Positions 38,368 through 47,479 of a DNA stretch of 64,000 nt are shown here, piece by piece. Position numbers and translations under genes: made by a program. Each line of letters begins with the position of its first letter. Positions within the stretch are counted from its first letter, which is position 1. Source of the stretch: JAYZDF01 sp036337945 (GTDB lineage: Bacteria > Myxococcota > Kuafuiibacteriia > Kuafuiibacteriales > Kuafuiibacteriaceae); the NCBI GenBank assembly GCA_036337945.1, contig JAYZDF010000028.1, positions 1-64,000 of the forward strand, read 5' to 3'. The notes beneath the pieces are model-generated. The model was not told the DNA's origin and did no database searches. It saw only the letters and a list, made by a program, of their open reading frames with translations.

Positions 38368-40566
38368 TCACCGTCGTTCGACGAGCAAATCCATTTCAAC
38401 CAACAGATAAAACATGACCAAAACGACCATCGAGTCGGCTGGCGATTTCTTAACCGTCTGTGAAACGGGGCGGCCATCAATAATTTTTTGCGCTGCGTGA
38501 ATTTGTCCGTCCGTGAGCTCCATTCTTTCTAGAACCTCGAATAAATTACTGCTTGGAGACCAGCGCTTTTCCAAAAGCACTCGAAGGTGAGAGGTCAGTT
38601 TTTCTCTCGACCAAGTTCGATGGATGCCATCAAAGAGAAGTGTAAGGAGCGAATTCGCAAATGGTCGGCTTTCCCTTGGTGTCATTCCTTCACTAAAAGC
38701 GATACGTCCCTTTTTCCACTCAAAGAGTTCTATGAATCTATCGCGCATCAAAACCGCACGATGCCGGCCGACATCAACGCCTATTTTTTGCTGAACGACT
38801 TGCGCCAGATGTGTTTGTTCTTTGAGAACTGTATGAATTATCTCCGGAACTAAGGGCTCGCTGATAATATCCCTTCGGACGAGAAGAGCAGGTGTCTGCA
38901 TATTCATTTGATCCGTGTAGACAAATGAAGGGGCACCATTCACGATATCAATCTCACGTCGGGTAGTGGGTGCGTTGGGTGATGTTCTCATGAGTAACAA
39001 CCTTCCAGAGACATTGGAAAGCGCGAGTCGCGATAGAAGGTAAACAAGGCTGCGGTCGCTTAACCGACTAACCAAGACCACATTAGGAAGTGAGCGAGAG
39101 TTTGGGGTGAGGAAATCCAATCCGGCCGCTTTCGCGAATTCTTCTATTGGTATCCAAGACTTTTTATCGCAAGACACAGACTGCGTTTGAGACTTGCGAG
39201 GGTCTGAGGCATGAAGCATTTCATCGTAAGCGAGTGGTCCGTTTATTTGCTGATTATTTGACGAAAGAAAGAATGGAAAGGGACCGTTATAGTTTCCTAC
39301 GATGCTGTTGTCGGATTCATCTTTGAGTTTTGCAAAATCAATGTCGTCAACAAGCGGTGCATGGCTTACGGCTCCGTGTGCAGCGGGCTGGGGCTTCTGA
39401 CTCGGTGTCAAAGGAGCACGAGGTTGGTTTGCTGGCGGGGTGCTAACACCAGAAGACTTCGAACGCCGCGACACAGGAGTGATACTCGGCGCCAGACTAG
39501 GTGCACCACTCGGTGTGAGACTGACGGGCTCATGCGGAGTAGAAGAAATAGAGCTCGCTCTTCTTATTCCGCTTTCATTAGGTAGGTCAGCACCGTATTC
39601 TGGGTCAGGCTCAGTCTCTCCGGTTAAGACTTTTACCACATGACGAATATCGCCAGGTAATAACGCCGGACGAATGAGTGGCATTACTTGAAGGAGCTGT
39701 TCTTGAAGCTCGCGGGCAGAGGTTGTGCGATTGGCACGGTCCGGCTCGAGAGCGCGTAAGGTGATTTCATCAAGCTCGGGAGGAATTTTCGGGTTGTGTT
39801 TAGATGGCGGTTCTCTTTCACCCTCGCAAATTGCCAACATTGTCTCGAAATCAGGCCGTCCACCAAATAGTCGTCGTTGCGTCAAGCATTCCCACAACAC
39901 AACTCCCGCTGAAAACACATCTGCCCTCGGGTCCAGAGCTTCACCGTGAAGTTGCTCTGGCGGCATATAAGATATTTTTCCTTTGAGCTGTCCCACTCTT
40001 GTCTCAGAAATTTTTCCAACGGCCTTAGCGATACCGAAGTCAGCTAATTTCACATCACCATTTTTTGAAATGAAAACGTTTGAAGGTGTTACATCACGAT
40101 GGATCACCATCGTATTTTTTCCTTCGTTGTCGGTGAGCTCATGAGCATGAGCAAGTCCGCCACAAACTTGAGAAATAGTATGCACAGTAAACCAAACCGG
40201 AATTCGAATAAGTCGTCGCGCCGCATTTCGCAGAATGCCTCTAAGGTCTATTCCGGGAACATACTCCATAGCGATAAACAGTTCGCCAGACTCAGTTTGC
40301 CCGAGTTCTGAGACCTGAACGATATTGTGATGAAGAAGTTGGGCAGCAATCTGCGCTTCATTTACAAACATCTTCACGAAGCGCTCATTACGGGCCAGGT
40401 GAGGTAGAATCCGTTTGATGACGAGGATTTTTTCGAATCCGGCAACTCCAGGCAGCTTTGCCTTGAAGACCTCTGCCATTCCGCCTTCTCCGATCTTCTC
40501 AAGGAGTTCGAAACGGTCGTATCGACGAGGGAACGTTTCGATGGGATCTTGGCCCGGTGGTACCAC
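38368..40566 (-). CDS. Hanks-type Ser/Thr kinase with GYF-like and DUF4388-like C-terminal regions
   Basis: 732 residues. The kinase domain is about 16-300: Gly-rich GEGGMAEVF, Lys51 in VIKRI, His156-Arg157-Asp158 (HRDVTPSN), ADFGIAK and the PPE motif (MPPEQL). It keeps all catalytic residues. Residues 310-420 are a Pro/Ser-rich linker. Residues about 428-495 resemble a GYF_2 domain (GPFPFFLSSNN, then GPLAYDEML), and from about 505 a DUF4388-like region follows. No membrane helix is visible, so it is soluble. The GTG 40566 start is not backed by a ribosome site. It is convergent with recA. Confidence 0.9.
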   Translation of the reverse strand: MVPPGQDPIETFPRRYDRFELLEKIGEGGMAEVFKAKLPGVAGFEKILVIKRILPHLARNERFVKMFVNEAQIAAQLLHHNIVQVSELGQTESGELFIAMEYVPGIDLRGILRNAARRLIRIPVWFTVHTISQVCGGLAHAHELTDNEGKNTMVIHRDVTPSNVFISKNGDVKLADFGIAKAVGKISETRVGQLKGKISYMPPEQLHGEALDPRADVFSAGVVLWECLTQRRLFGGRPDFETMLAICEGEREPPSKHNPKIPPELDEITLRALEPDRANRTTSARELQEQLLQVMPLIRPALLPGDIRHVVKVLTGETEPDPEYGADLPNESGIRRASSISSTPHEPVSLTPSGAPSLAPSITPVSRRSKSSGVSTPPANQPRAPLTPSQKPQPAAHGAVSHAPLVDDIDFAKLKDESDNSIVGNYNGPFPFFLSSNNQQINGPLAYDEMLHASDPRKSQTQSVSCDKKSWIPIEEFAKAAGLDFLTPNSRSLPNVVLVSRLSDRSLVYLLSRLALSNVSGRLLLMRTSPNAPTTRREIDIVNGAPSFVYTDQMNMQTPALLVRRDIISEPLVPEIIHTVLKEQTHLAQVVQQKIGVDVGRHRAVLMRDRFIELFEWKKGRIAFSEGMTPRESRPFANSLLTLLFDGIHRTWSREKLTSHLRVLLEKRWSPSSNLFEVLERMELTDGQIHAAQKIIDGRPVSQTVKKSPADSMVVLVMFYLLVEMDLLVERR

Positions 40567-40953
40567 TGAAAAAAGCGTAGCTTGCCCTAGATGCTAACGC
40601 CAGATCCTCGGCTGATTTATCAACAAAAGTGATAAGGGCTCAACTTTCCATTTGGTCTGTGTAAGGATTGGCAGTTCGGCGCGGGGTTTAAGGACGGAAC
40701 GAGGGTGAAATGCGCCGAGCTGCCGCGGCACAAATCAGCATAATCTATGCCAAAAAAAACTATATGTAATTACAAGCACTTATATCTATGTGTAAATCTC
40801 TGAACTCGGACAAATGTGCGAAAATGCCAGTGAATTCATTGACCGTGCGTACGTTAACACCCAGTGCTGGCAAAAGAAGAACGCTACAAAATGATTATTG
40901 GGAGGACTAGGATGGATGACGCAGTCACTCGCCTTTGCTAGCTTTGCGCCACT
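40567..40953. other. 387-base intergenic region between a kinase gene and a carboxylase gene, with long stem-loop
   Basis: This gap separates two divergent genes. It holds a 13-bp stem (separate entry), an A/T-rich stretch near 40750-40800 with TATA-like sequences that could be promoters, and no open frame worth annotating. Nothing else is recognised. Confidence 0.45.
40670..40724. ncRNA. Candidate structured RNA: 13-bp stem with 29-base loop
   Basis: GGCAGTTCGGCGC (40670-40682) pairs with GCGCCGAGCTGCC (40712-40724); all pairs are Watson-Crick except one G-U when read on the plus strand. The loop is purine-rich (GGACGGAACGAGGG). No T-run follows, so a simple terminator is unlikely. It could be part of a leader RNA, a small RNA, or a DNA-binding dyad. 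I do not recognise a riboswitch class. Confidence 0.35.
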
Positions 40954-42498
40954 GTGACCGATAATTTGAAGCGACTGCAAGAACTCAACCGACAAGCGGA
41001 AATGGGTGGCGGCGAAAAACGTGTGGCCAAGCAACATGAACAAGGAAAATTGACCGCGAGAGAGCGAATCGAATTACTTGTAGACCCCGGAACCTTTGTT
41101 GAGATTGATAAACTCAGAACTCATCGCTGTCTTGATTTTGGAATGGAGAAAAAGAAGATCCCTGGAGATGGTGTCGTAACCGGTTACGGAAATGTGGAAG
41201 GTCGACAAATCTTTCTCTTCGCACAAGACTTTACTGTTTTTGGTGGGTCACTCTCTGAGACCTACGCCCAAAAGATTTGTAAAATAATGGATATGGCCAT
41301 GAAAGTTGGCGCCCCGGTGATTGGTTTGAATGACTCCGGAGGTGCACGCATTCAGGAGGGCGTCGCGTCACTAGGAGGTTATGCAGATATCTTTTTGCGT
41401 AACACAATGGCGTCAGGTGTTGTCCCTCAGATTAGTGCAATCCTAGGACCGTGTGCAGGCGGCGCCGTTTACTCACCGGCGATCACAGACTTTATCGTGA
41501 TGTCTAAAGAAACGAGTTTCATGTTCGTGACCGGTCCCGATGTCATTAAGACAGTCACTCATGAAGATGTGACGAAAGATGAACTAGGTGGCGCTACAAC
41601 ACATAGTTCAACGAGCGGTGTTGCACATTTTGCTGTAGAAAACGAGAGTCAGGCTATTTCAACAGTTCGAGCGTTGCTTTCCTTTCTTCCGCAAAATAAC
41701 GCCGAGGAGCCCCCGGTTGTTCCAAGTGATGATGATCCAAATCGGCGTGACGAACAGCTTAAAGAGGTGATTCCTCTTGACCCGAGCAAGCCATACGATA
41801 TGCGCGATATAATCACTCGCGTAGTTGATGAAGGTTACTTCTTCGAAGTTCATCGCAATTACGCAGAGAATATCGTCGTTGGCTTTGCCCGACTCAACGG
41901 CAAGACAGTAGGCATCGTTGGAAATCAGCCTCTCGTTCTTGCTGGCTGCCTAGACATTAATGCTTCAACGAAAGCAGGACGATTTGTAAGATTTTGTGAC
42001 TGCTTCAATATTCCGCTCGTTACTCTTGTAGACGTACCTGGCTTTTTGCCCGGACTGAAACAGGAACACGGGGGTATCATTACGAACGGAGCGAAACTAC
42101 TTTTTGCTTACGCAGAAGCGACCGTACCAAAAATTACTGTAATTACTCGAAAAGCGTACGGTGGGGCTTATGATGTGATGGCATCAAAGCACATTCGTGC
42201 TGATATCAACTTTGCTTTTCCGAACAGCGAGATTGCGGTAATGGGCCCCGATGGCGCGGTGAATATTATATTTAGGGAAGAGCTTTCGAAGGCCGAAGAC
42301 CCTGTGGCAAGAAAAGCTGAACTTGTTGCCGACTATCGAGAGAAATTTGCAAGTCCGTTCAAAGCTGCAGAGCTAGGCTATATCGACGAAATTATTGAGC
42401 CAAAAGACTTGAGACCTAGACTCATTCGCTCTTTAGAGCTTCTAAAGAACAAAAGACAAAGCCTTCCACCAAAGAAGCATGGCAATATTCCTCTTTAG
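40954..42498 (+). CDS. pccB: Propionyl-CoA carboxylase-type carboxyltransferase, beta chain
   Basis: 514 residues with the two crotonase-fold halves of the biotin-dependent carboxyltransferases. N half: GKLTARERIELLVDPGTF, GDGVVTGYGNVEG, GLNDSGGARIQEGV, GPCAGGAVYSPA. C half: DVPGFLPGLKQE, GAKLLFAYAEATVPK, RKAYGGAYDVM. Asp407 in GGAYDVM is at the position where propionyl-CoA carboxylases have Asp and acetyl-CoA enzymes Ile or Ala, so propionyl-CoA is the likely substrate; methylmalonyl-CoA decarboxylase/transcarboxylase is the alternative. The GTG start has no nearby strong ribosome site. The biotin carboxylase and biotin carrier subunits are not next to it, so they are encoded elsewhere. Confidence 0.92.
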   Translation: MTDNLKRLQELNRQAEMGGGEKRVAKQHEQGKLTARERIELLVDPGTFVEIDKLRTHRCLDFGMEKKKIPGDGVVTGYGNVEGRQIFLFAQDFTVFGGSLSETYAQKICKIMDMAMKVGAPVIGLNDSGGARIQEGVASLGGYADIFLRNTMASGVVPQISAILGPCAGGAVYSPAITDFIVMSKETSFMFVTGPDVIKTVTHEDVTKDELGGATTHSSTSGVAHFAVENESQAISTVRALLSFLPQNNAEEPPVVPSDDDPNRRDEQLKEVIPLDPSKPYDMRDIITRVVDEGYFFEVHRNYAENIVVGFARLNGKTVGIVGNQPLVLAGCLDINASTKAGRFVRFCDCFNIPLVTLVDVPGFLPGLKQEHGGIITNGAKLLFAYAEATVPKITVITRKAYGGAYDVMASKHIRADINFAFPNSEIAVMGPDGAVNIIFREELSKAEDPVARKAELVADYREKFASPFKAAELGYIDEIIEPKDLRPRLIRSLELLKNKRQSLPPKKHGNIPL

Positions 42499-42505
42499 TT
42501 GCGCC

Positions 42506-43828
42506 TTATTGGAATTGCAGTGTTGACTCGTGACGGTGTGAAACATCGATTTTGAAGTCGACCAGAGTGTCGAAGCCCATTTCCACTGGAACTTCAATAA
42601 TTCGGGCGTAACTGCGTTCGAAGTAAATTGGGAACTGCATTCCTGATGTCACGTTTTCTTCCCGGGCAAATGCTTCAAGAAGTCGGCTTATAATTTCGAT
42701 ACGTTGACTTTGCTCCGTCGCTACACATCTAATTTCGGTACTCGCGCCTACAATACGAACCAATATTCTTGAGCCGGTAATGTTTCGGGCTGCGTTCCAA
42801 AGCAGCACGACTTTTTGTGGTTCAGCAAGCGAGCTCTGAAAACCAGACCGCAAGTTGGCTGGGGTGTCGATTTCCGCATTTTTCCCTGGCAACAGTTCGT
42901 AGGGAACGTGCAACAATGCTTCTCCGCTAATAGGAAACATTGATAATCCAAGGTTTGGGTTACCTTCCACGGTAAACAATAAATACGACAAAGTTTCCGG
43001 TTCAGTCGTTGAGAAATTCAGTAGGTCTGCTGGAATGATAGGTGGCAAAATTTGGTACGAACCGCCTAAAAATTGGGCCACAAACGCGGTATCATTTCCT
43101 TTGAATCCCGTCGCTTCAAAACCATTACCGACACCTATTCGCCCAATATCAGCGGGTGAGCTTGTACCAACAAGCTGTTCAGTGCTTAACAGATCACAGC
43201 TAAAGTCTGTTGCTACAAAGGAAGGAGCGACAGTCGCGCTCTGTACAATAGTAGCGTTCTCAATATTTTGCACCTGAACGTCTATATTGCTATCGGTTAC
43301 GGTGTTGCCTTGTTGATAGATCGTTCGTTGGGTGACCGATAGTGTGGCTTGATGAGTCGGTTTGCGTCCGATTGGAATAATGACGCCTGCGTCATCTGAG
43401 AACATTGCTCCATCAATAGGTCCCGCATCAAGAGGACTATTCGCAGTCGGCGTTTCTTTTCCGGTTGGCTCTCCGAAATCGTTCACACTAAGTGTAACGG
43501 GAGCACAAATATTCAATGAGGGAACACAGTAGGTTCCGTCATCACAAGCACTACAAAACCCATTTTCACAAAATGGACGTGCGCTGTTTACACATTCACT
43601 CGCATTTTCACATCGAACAAATCTTTCTGACCCCGCATTGCATGCAGTAATGCATTCTCCACCGTAGCAAACGGTTCCATTAGGACAGGATACGTCTCTA
43701 GTTGGTCGAGTTTCATCGATATTCTCGGTGCTGCAAACCTCTGACTTACAGCTAAAATCCACCCAGAGGACAGCGACAAAAAAAAGGCGGAATGTAGTGG
43801 TTCTTGCAAGCAGCATTATTTTGTCCAT
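42506..43828 (-). CDS. Secreted Cys-rich lipoprotein, unknown function
   Basis: 440 residues, or 436 if started at ATG 43816. The signal ends at DFSC, a fair lipobox. Residues 28-112 contain about 14 Cys in short repeats (CPNGTVCYGGECITAC, CENGFCSACDDGTYC), typical of the Cys-rich EGF-like or DUF4215-like modules of myxobacterial surface proteins. The rest is beta-rich without Cys clusters, with a late RSYARIIEVPVEMGFD. It overlaps the end of the preceding gene (43816), so both are probably co-transcribed and may act together at the outer membrane. Function unknown. Confidence 0.68.
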   Translation of the reverse strand: MDKIMLLARTTTFRLFFVAVLWVDFSCKSEVCSTENIDETRPTRDVSCPNGTVCYGGECITACNAGSERFVRCENASECVNSARPFCENGFCSACDDGTYCVPSLNICAPVTLSVNDFGEPTGKETPTANSPLDAGPIDGAMFSDDAGVIIPIGRKPTHQATLSVTQRTIYQQGNTVTDSNIDVQVQNIENATIVQSATVAPSFVATDFSCDLLSTEQLVGTSSPADIGRIGVGNGFEATGFKGNDTAFVAQFLGGSYQILPPIIPADLLNFSTTEPETLSYLLFTVEGNPNLGLSMFPISGEALLHVPYELLPGKNAEIDTPANLRSGFQSSLAEPQKVVLLWNAARNITGSRILVRIVGASTEIRCVATEQSQRIEIISRLLEAFAREENVTSGMQFPIYFERSYARIIEVPVEMGFDTLVDFKIDVSHRHESTLQFQ

Positions 43829-45816
43829 TCTCCTTCGCCAAACTTTCTTGAAGAAGAACCGAATATGATGACGTTGTCGATATCATACACGAAGCGTAGT
43901 TCAGCACCAACGCCGAGGCTGGTTGGCCTTGCATTGGGCGCAACAATTACGGCCCCCCATGCAGCGAGTTCGAATACATCAAAAAGTTGAGACCGAATAC
44001 CAGCGTAAGTCGCTACTTCATTTCGTCTTGGCCCAATGATAAGGGCTGCTCCTTTAGATTCGACGAAGACGCTTAGCAGTTCTCCAAAAGGATGATAGCC
44101 GACACCTACGCCGTAACTCAAAGTGGAGAATGCTGTACTTGTATTTCCGTCCACAATGGGGACCAAATATTCGAACTGGAATTGTCCGCCTAATTGAAGT
44201 GGTCCGACCAAAATAGAGGTTGCTACCGAAGCACCTACAGCGTGTTTTTCAAACAGAAACGCTGAGGTTTCCGTAAACTGAGCCGCGAGTATAAATTCTT
44301 CAGCGGACAGAGTCGTTGGCGAAACGTTTTGGCCATGACTGGCCGGTATTGCCCAAAGAACACTTGCTACAACCAGCGGGCGACTTCCAGCAAGCTCTGG
44401 AAGATTAAGACGATACTTTGCTTTCACTTGTGGATTGCCAATTGTTGTAATTTGTTTAGTCCTCGGGAGATCAACGTTCACAACAGCCAGAGGTAAAGTA
44501 AAACTAAAGCCGACATCATTGGTCAGCGGAATTTCTAGCTCGGAATACATCGTCGGCACTACGGCCGATTCTGTCGTAGTTACTTCTTGATAATTGACGC
44601 TCACTGCTGCGCTTAGGGATATATTTGCATCTTCCAGTCTCAGAAAGCGAGGATGAGAGGGAATGCGCTTCTCTCTATTTCGAAAGTCTACGTTCGATTC
44701 TAGTGTTACCGCGGCGGAGGAGTCAGCAGTGCTTACTACATCCTGAGAGGGGGTAATGGCCGAAGGTTTATTAGAAACTTTGGCGGTGTTTTCAGGTTTA
44801 AGTCGGGTGACGGAGCGTGTTGGTCGCTTTAGGGTCACGGAGGTTGAACGATTAGCGAGTGGCTGAACAATGTCGCTTTTTTCCGCACTCACTGAACGCT
44901 CAACTACGCTTTCTTGTGAAGCAATAACTGGGTCTGTCTCCGCTGTAGCCAAGGCCTCCCGTTTCGAAGACGTGATCCTCGAAAGATTGATCGATTTACG
45001 TAAAATATGTTCGATTTGTACTTTCGATTTATCAAGTGAGCTCAAATACGATTTCGCAATCTGCGAAATCTCTTTATCGCCGACCTTTGACGCGGCAATC
45101 AAATGACGATGAGCTATCCACATGCGACGTTTCCATTGGCTGAATTTAGTCGCTCCTTTAATCACGACATCCTGATTATCGATGATTGCAGGAAGAGGGA
45201 CGTTTTCTGCTAGAGATAGTCCTCGCACTCCGCGTTGAGATAGTGCAGCCATATATTGCGCAGCGAGTTGCCGATAAACTCTAAAGGCTCTGAAATCAGT
45301 GAGGAGTCGATCGGCGTTAAAGATGGGACGTCGAACATGGACAAGATGTTTTACGTCAAAAGAAACAGTCGCACCTCCAAAACCTTTTCGGCGAACGAGG
45401 CTTAGGCGAAAAGAAGCACTACCGTTTTTCTTTCGCTCAGGACTGACAGCAATTGAATAGCGAAACTCCACTATAACTTTGCCCTTAGGGCCAGGCTCAA
45501 AAGAAACTCGGTCAATGTGCTTTCCGAGAATGATCCCATTGTCAGTTTCGATGCCGCCAATGATTCCTTCGTAGTCTATAGAGCGTCCCGGCAAAACTTT
45601 ACGATTTACGGTTTTTCGAACTACAATGAAGGCAGTATCGCCTCGCTCAATACGAAGGTTACGTTTATTTTTATAGGTTCTACCTACTCGATATTCGATC
45701 GCCGCTCGCTCATTCGGTTTCAAATCGTCGATTTCGTCGGCTAGGCTCGTGCCAGGGATTGAGAATAGCGGCAATACGACAAACAAAATAAGAGTCGCCG
45801 CTCGGAGAATATCCAC
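43816..45816 (-). CDS. Envelope protein with C-terminal beta-barrel, unknown function
   Basis: 666 residues with a clear signal peptide (MDILRAATLILFVV... cleaved near SLADEI). Residues 25-165 are beta-rich; 165-300 are helical (RLLTDFRAFRVYRQLAAQYMAAL and following); 300-400 form a Ser/Thr/Lys linker. From about 415 to the end, alternating hydrophobic strands such as GFSFTLPLAVVNVDL, VVASVLWAIPAS and ELAAWGAVIVAP suggest an outer-membrane beta barrel, though the protein does not end in Phe or Trp (FGEGEWTK). It overlaps the following Cys-rich lipoprotein gene. No family assigned. Confidence 0.66.
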   Translation of the reverse strand: MDILRAATLILFVVLPLFSIPGTSLADEIDDLKPNERAAIEYRVGRTYKNKRNLRIERGDTAFIVVRKTVNRKVLPGRSIDYEGIIGGIETDNGIILGKHIDRVSFEPGPKGKVIVEFRYSIAVSPERKKNGSASFRLSLVRRKGFGGATVSFDVKHLVHVRRPIFNADRLLTDFRAFRVYRQLAAQYMAALSQRGVRGLSLAENVPLPAIIDNQDVVIKGATKFSQWKRRMWIAHRHLIAASKVGDKEISQIAKSYLSSLDKSKVQIEHILRKSINLSRITSSKREALATAETDPVIASQESVVERSVSAEKSDIVQPLANRSTSVTLKRPTRSVTRLKPENTAKVSNKPSAITPSQDVVSTADSSAAVTLESNVDFRNREKRIPSHPRFLRLEDANISLSAAVSVNYQEVTTTESAVVPTMYSELEIPLTNDVGFSFTLPLAVVNVDLPRTKQITTIGNPQVKAKYRLNLPELAGSRPLVVASVLWAIPASHGQNVSPTTLSAEEFILAAQFTETSAFLFEKHAVGASVATSILVGPLQLGGQFQFEYLVPIVDGNTSTAFSTLSYGVGVGYHPFGELLSVFVESKGAALIIGPRRNEVATYAGIRSQLFDVFELAAWGAVIVAPNARPTSLGVGAELRFVYDIDNVIIFGSSSRKFGEGEWTK

Positions 45817-45922
45817 AAGAAGAACTTATCAGTCCAATCTGTAAGTCACAACACTGACGACTCACTACGTTGGGATTCCGATATTCTTGCCTCTAAATTT
45901 CTCAGGTGATAGCGCCAAGGTA

Positions 45923-47464
45923 ATGAAGCTTTCATTGTATACGAACAAATTGTTGGCGGCTCCGGTAGATTTGCTCGCAGTGGGGGTTTTTTCAGACGAG
46001 CCGGACCGTGGAATTGCATTCTCTCAACTAAATCGCGCGCTCTCAGGTGGTCTTGATAAAGCCTGCCGAGATGAGAAATTCGAAGGAAAGCTAGGGCAAA
46101 CTGTCATATACAATGTGCAAGAGGAACTGAGCGCCAAACGAATTTGCGTTTTTGGGTATGGTTCACGGGCTGACTATGGCTTGCAACGAGCGCGTCGCTT
46201 TGCTGCTACCGTGGCGGGAGTGGCTCGGAAAACAGGTGCAGACTCATGTGGGCTCACGCTTACTATTACGGAAGTACCTGCTGATCCAGAAAGAGTCTAT
46301 TCTGCGATGCAAGGTCTGGCTGAAGGGGTAATTCATGGTAGTTACCAATTCACAAAATACAAATCGACCAAAGAAAGTTCACCGAGACTTAAGGAAGCAA
46401 AAATTGCGTTTTCTGCCGATGATGTTCGTGGAATGAATGGAGCAATGCTGCGGGATGCGCTCGCCAAGGGTAGAATTATTGCTGAATCTGCAAACACTAC
46501 ACGAGACCTAGTGAACGAACCTGCAAATTACTTGTTCCCAGCAAAATTAGGTGAATTCGCGAAATCTCTGGCAAAGAAATTTGATCTCGAGATCAAGCAA
46601 CTAAATCCTCGCGACCTAGAGAAGCAGGGAATGAATCTACTTTTGGGGGTAGGCGGCGGGAGTTCAAAAGAGCCCAAACTTATTCATTTAGTCTATAAGC
46701 CAGAAAAGAAATTATCCAAAAGCGCACCGGTCATCGCTTTGGTGGGTAAGGGACTTACTTATGACTCCGGAGGCCTATCTCTCAAGCCAACGGATAGCAT
46801 GGTCAATATGAAGAATGATATGGGAGGCGCTGCAGTAGTTCTTGGCGCGATGCAGGCGATAGCCGGTCTTCAGCCTGAATGCGTGGTTCACGGGATTATT
46901 CCTGCAGCGGAAAATATGCCTGACGGAAACTCTATCAGGCCAGGCGATGTCATTCGCTCCAAGGCTGGATTGACCGTCGAAGTTATGAATACAGATGCAG
47001 AAGGCCGATTGGTATTGGCAGACGCGATTGCCTACGCTTTAGAACAGAAACCAACAGATATTATAGACTTTGCTACGCTTACGGGTGCGTGTCTCGTTGC
47101 TTTAGGGCCATCAACGGCTGGGGCCTATGCAAGTTCTGAGAGCATGGCTAATGACATTCAAAGTGCATGGAAAAAAACGGGCGAAAAATTTTGGCCAATG
47201 CCGTTAGATGCTGATCTAAAAGAACAGCTCAAGAGCGAGATTGCTGACATCAAAAACCTCGGAGAAAGATGGGGTGGCTCAATTACAGCCGCACTCTTTT
47301 TACAAGCCTTCGTTGGAGAAAGCTTTCCACGTTGGGCTCACTTCGATATTGCTGGACCGGTTATGCATGCGACTGAGCAACTGTTTCAGGCAAAGGGGGC
47401 AACTGGTTTCGGAGTAGCCACTTGTGTCGAATATATTCTTCAGCGAGTGCGCGCTAATTCTTAG
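45923..47464 (+). CDS. pepA: Leucyl aminopeptidase (M17, PepA)
   Basis: 513 residues from ATG 45923; a TTG at 45887 is the longer alternative. The C-terminal catalytic domain has every metal and catalytic residue: Lys276, Asp281 (GLTYDSGG), Asp299 (MKNDMGG), Asp358, Glu360 and Arg362 (NTDAEGRLVLADA). The N-terminal macro-like domain carries FGYGSRADYG. It removes N-terminal residues from peptides in the cytoplasm as a hexamer with two metal ions; some PepA proteins also bind DNA. It stands alone, 15 bases from the convergent kinase gene end. Confidence 0.95.
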   Translation: MKLSLYTNKLLAAPVDLLAVGVFSDEPDRGIAFSQLNRALSGGLDKACRDEKFEGKLGQTVIYNVQEELSAKRICVFGYGSRADYGLQRARRFAATVAGVARKTGADSCGLTLTITEVPADPERVYSAMQGLAEGVIHGSYQFTKYKSTKESSPRLKEAKIAFSADDVRGMNGAMLRDALAKGRIIAESANTTRDLVNEPANYLFPAKLGEFAKSLAKKFDLEIKQLNPRDLEKQGMNLLLGVGGGSSKEPKLIHLVYKPEKKLSKSAPVIALVGKGLTYDSGGLSLKPTDSMVNMKNDMGGAAVVLGAMQAIAGLQPECVVHGIIPAAENMPDGNSIRPGDVIRSKAGLTVEVMNTDAEGRLVLADAIAYALEQKPTDIIDFATLTGACLVALGPSTAGAYASSESMANDIQSAWKKTGEKFWPMPLDADLKEQLKSEIADIKNLGERWGGSITAALFLQAFVGESFPRWAHFDIAGPVMHATEQLFQAKGATGFGVATCVEYILQRVRANS

Positions 47465-47479
47465 CCCGTTAGATTCCAG

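Noticed and set aside
38361..38390. Possible bidirectional terminator between recA and the kinase gene
   Set aside because: The gap is only four bases and the GTCG-TTCGAC-type pairing is short and inside coding sequence.
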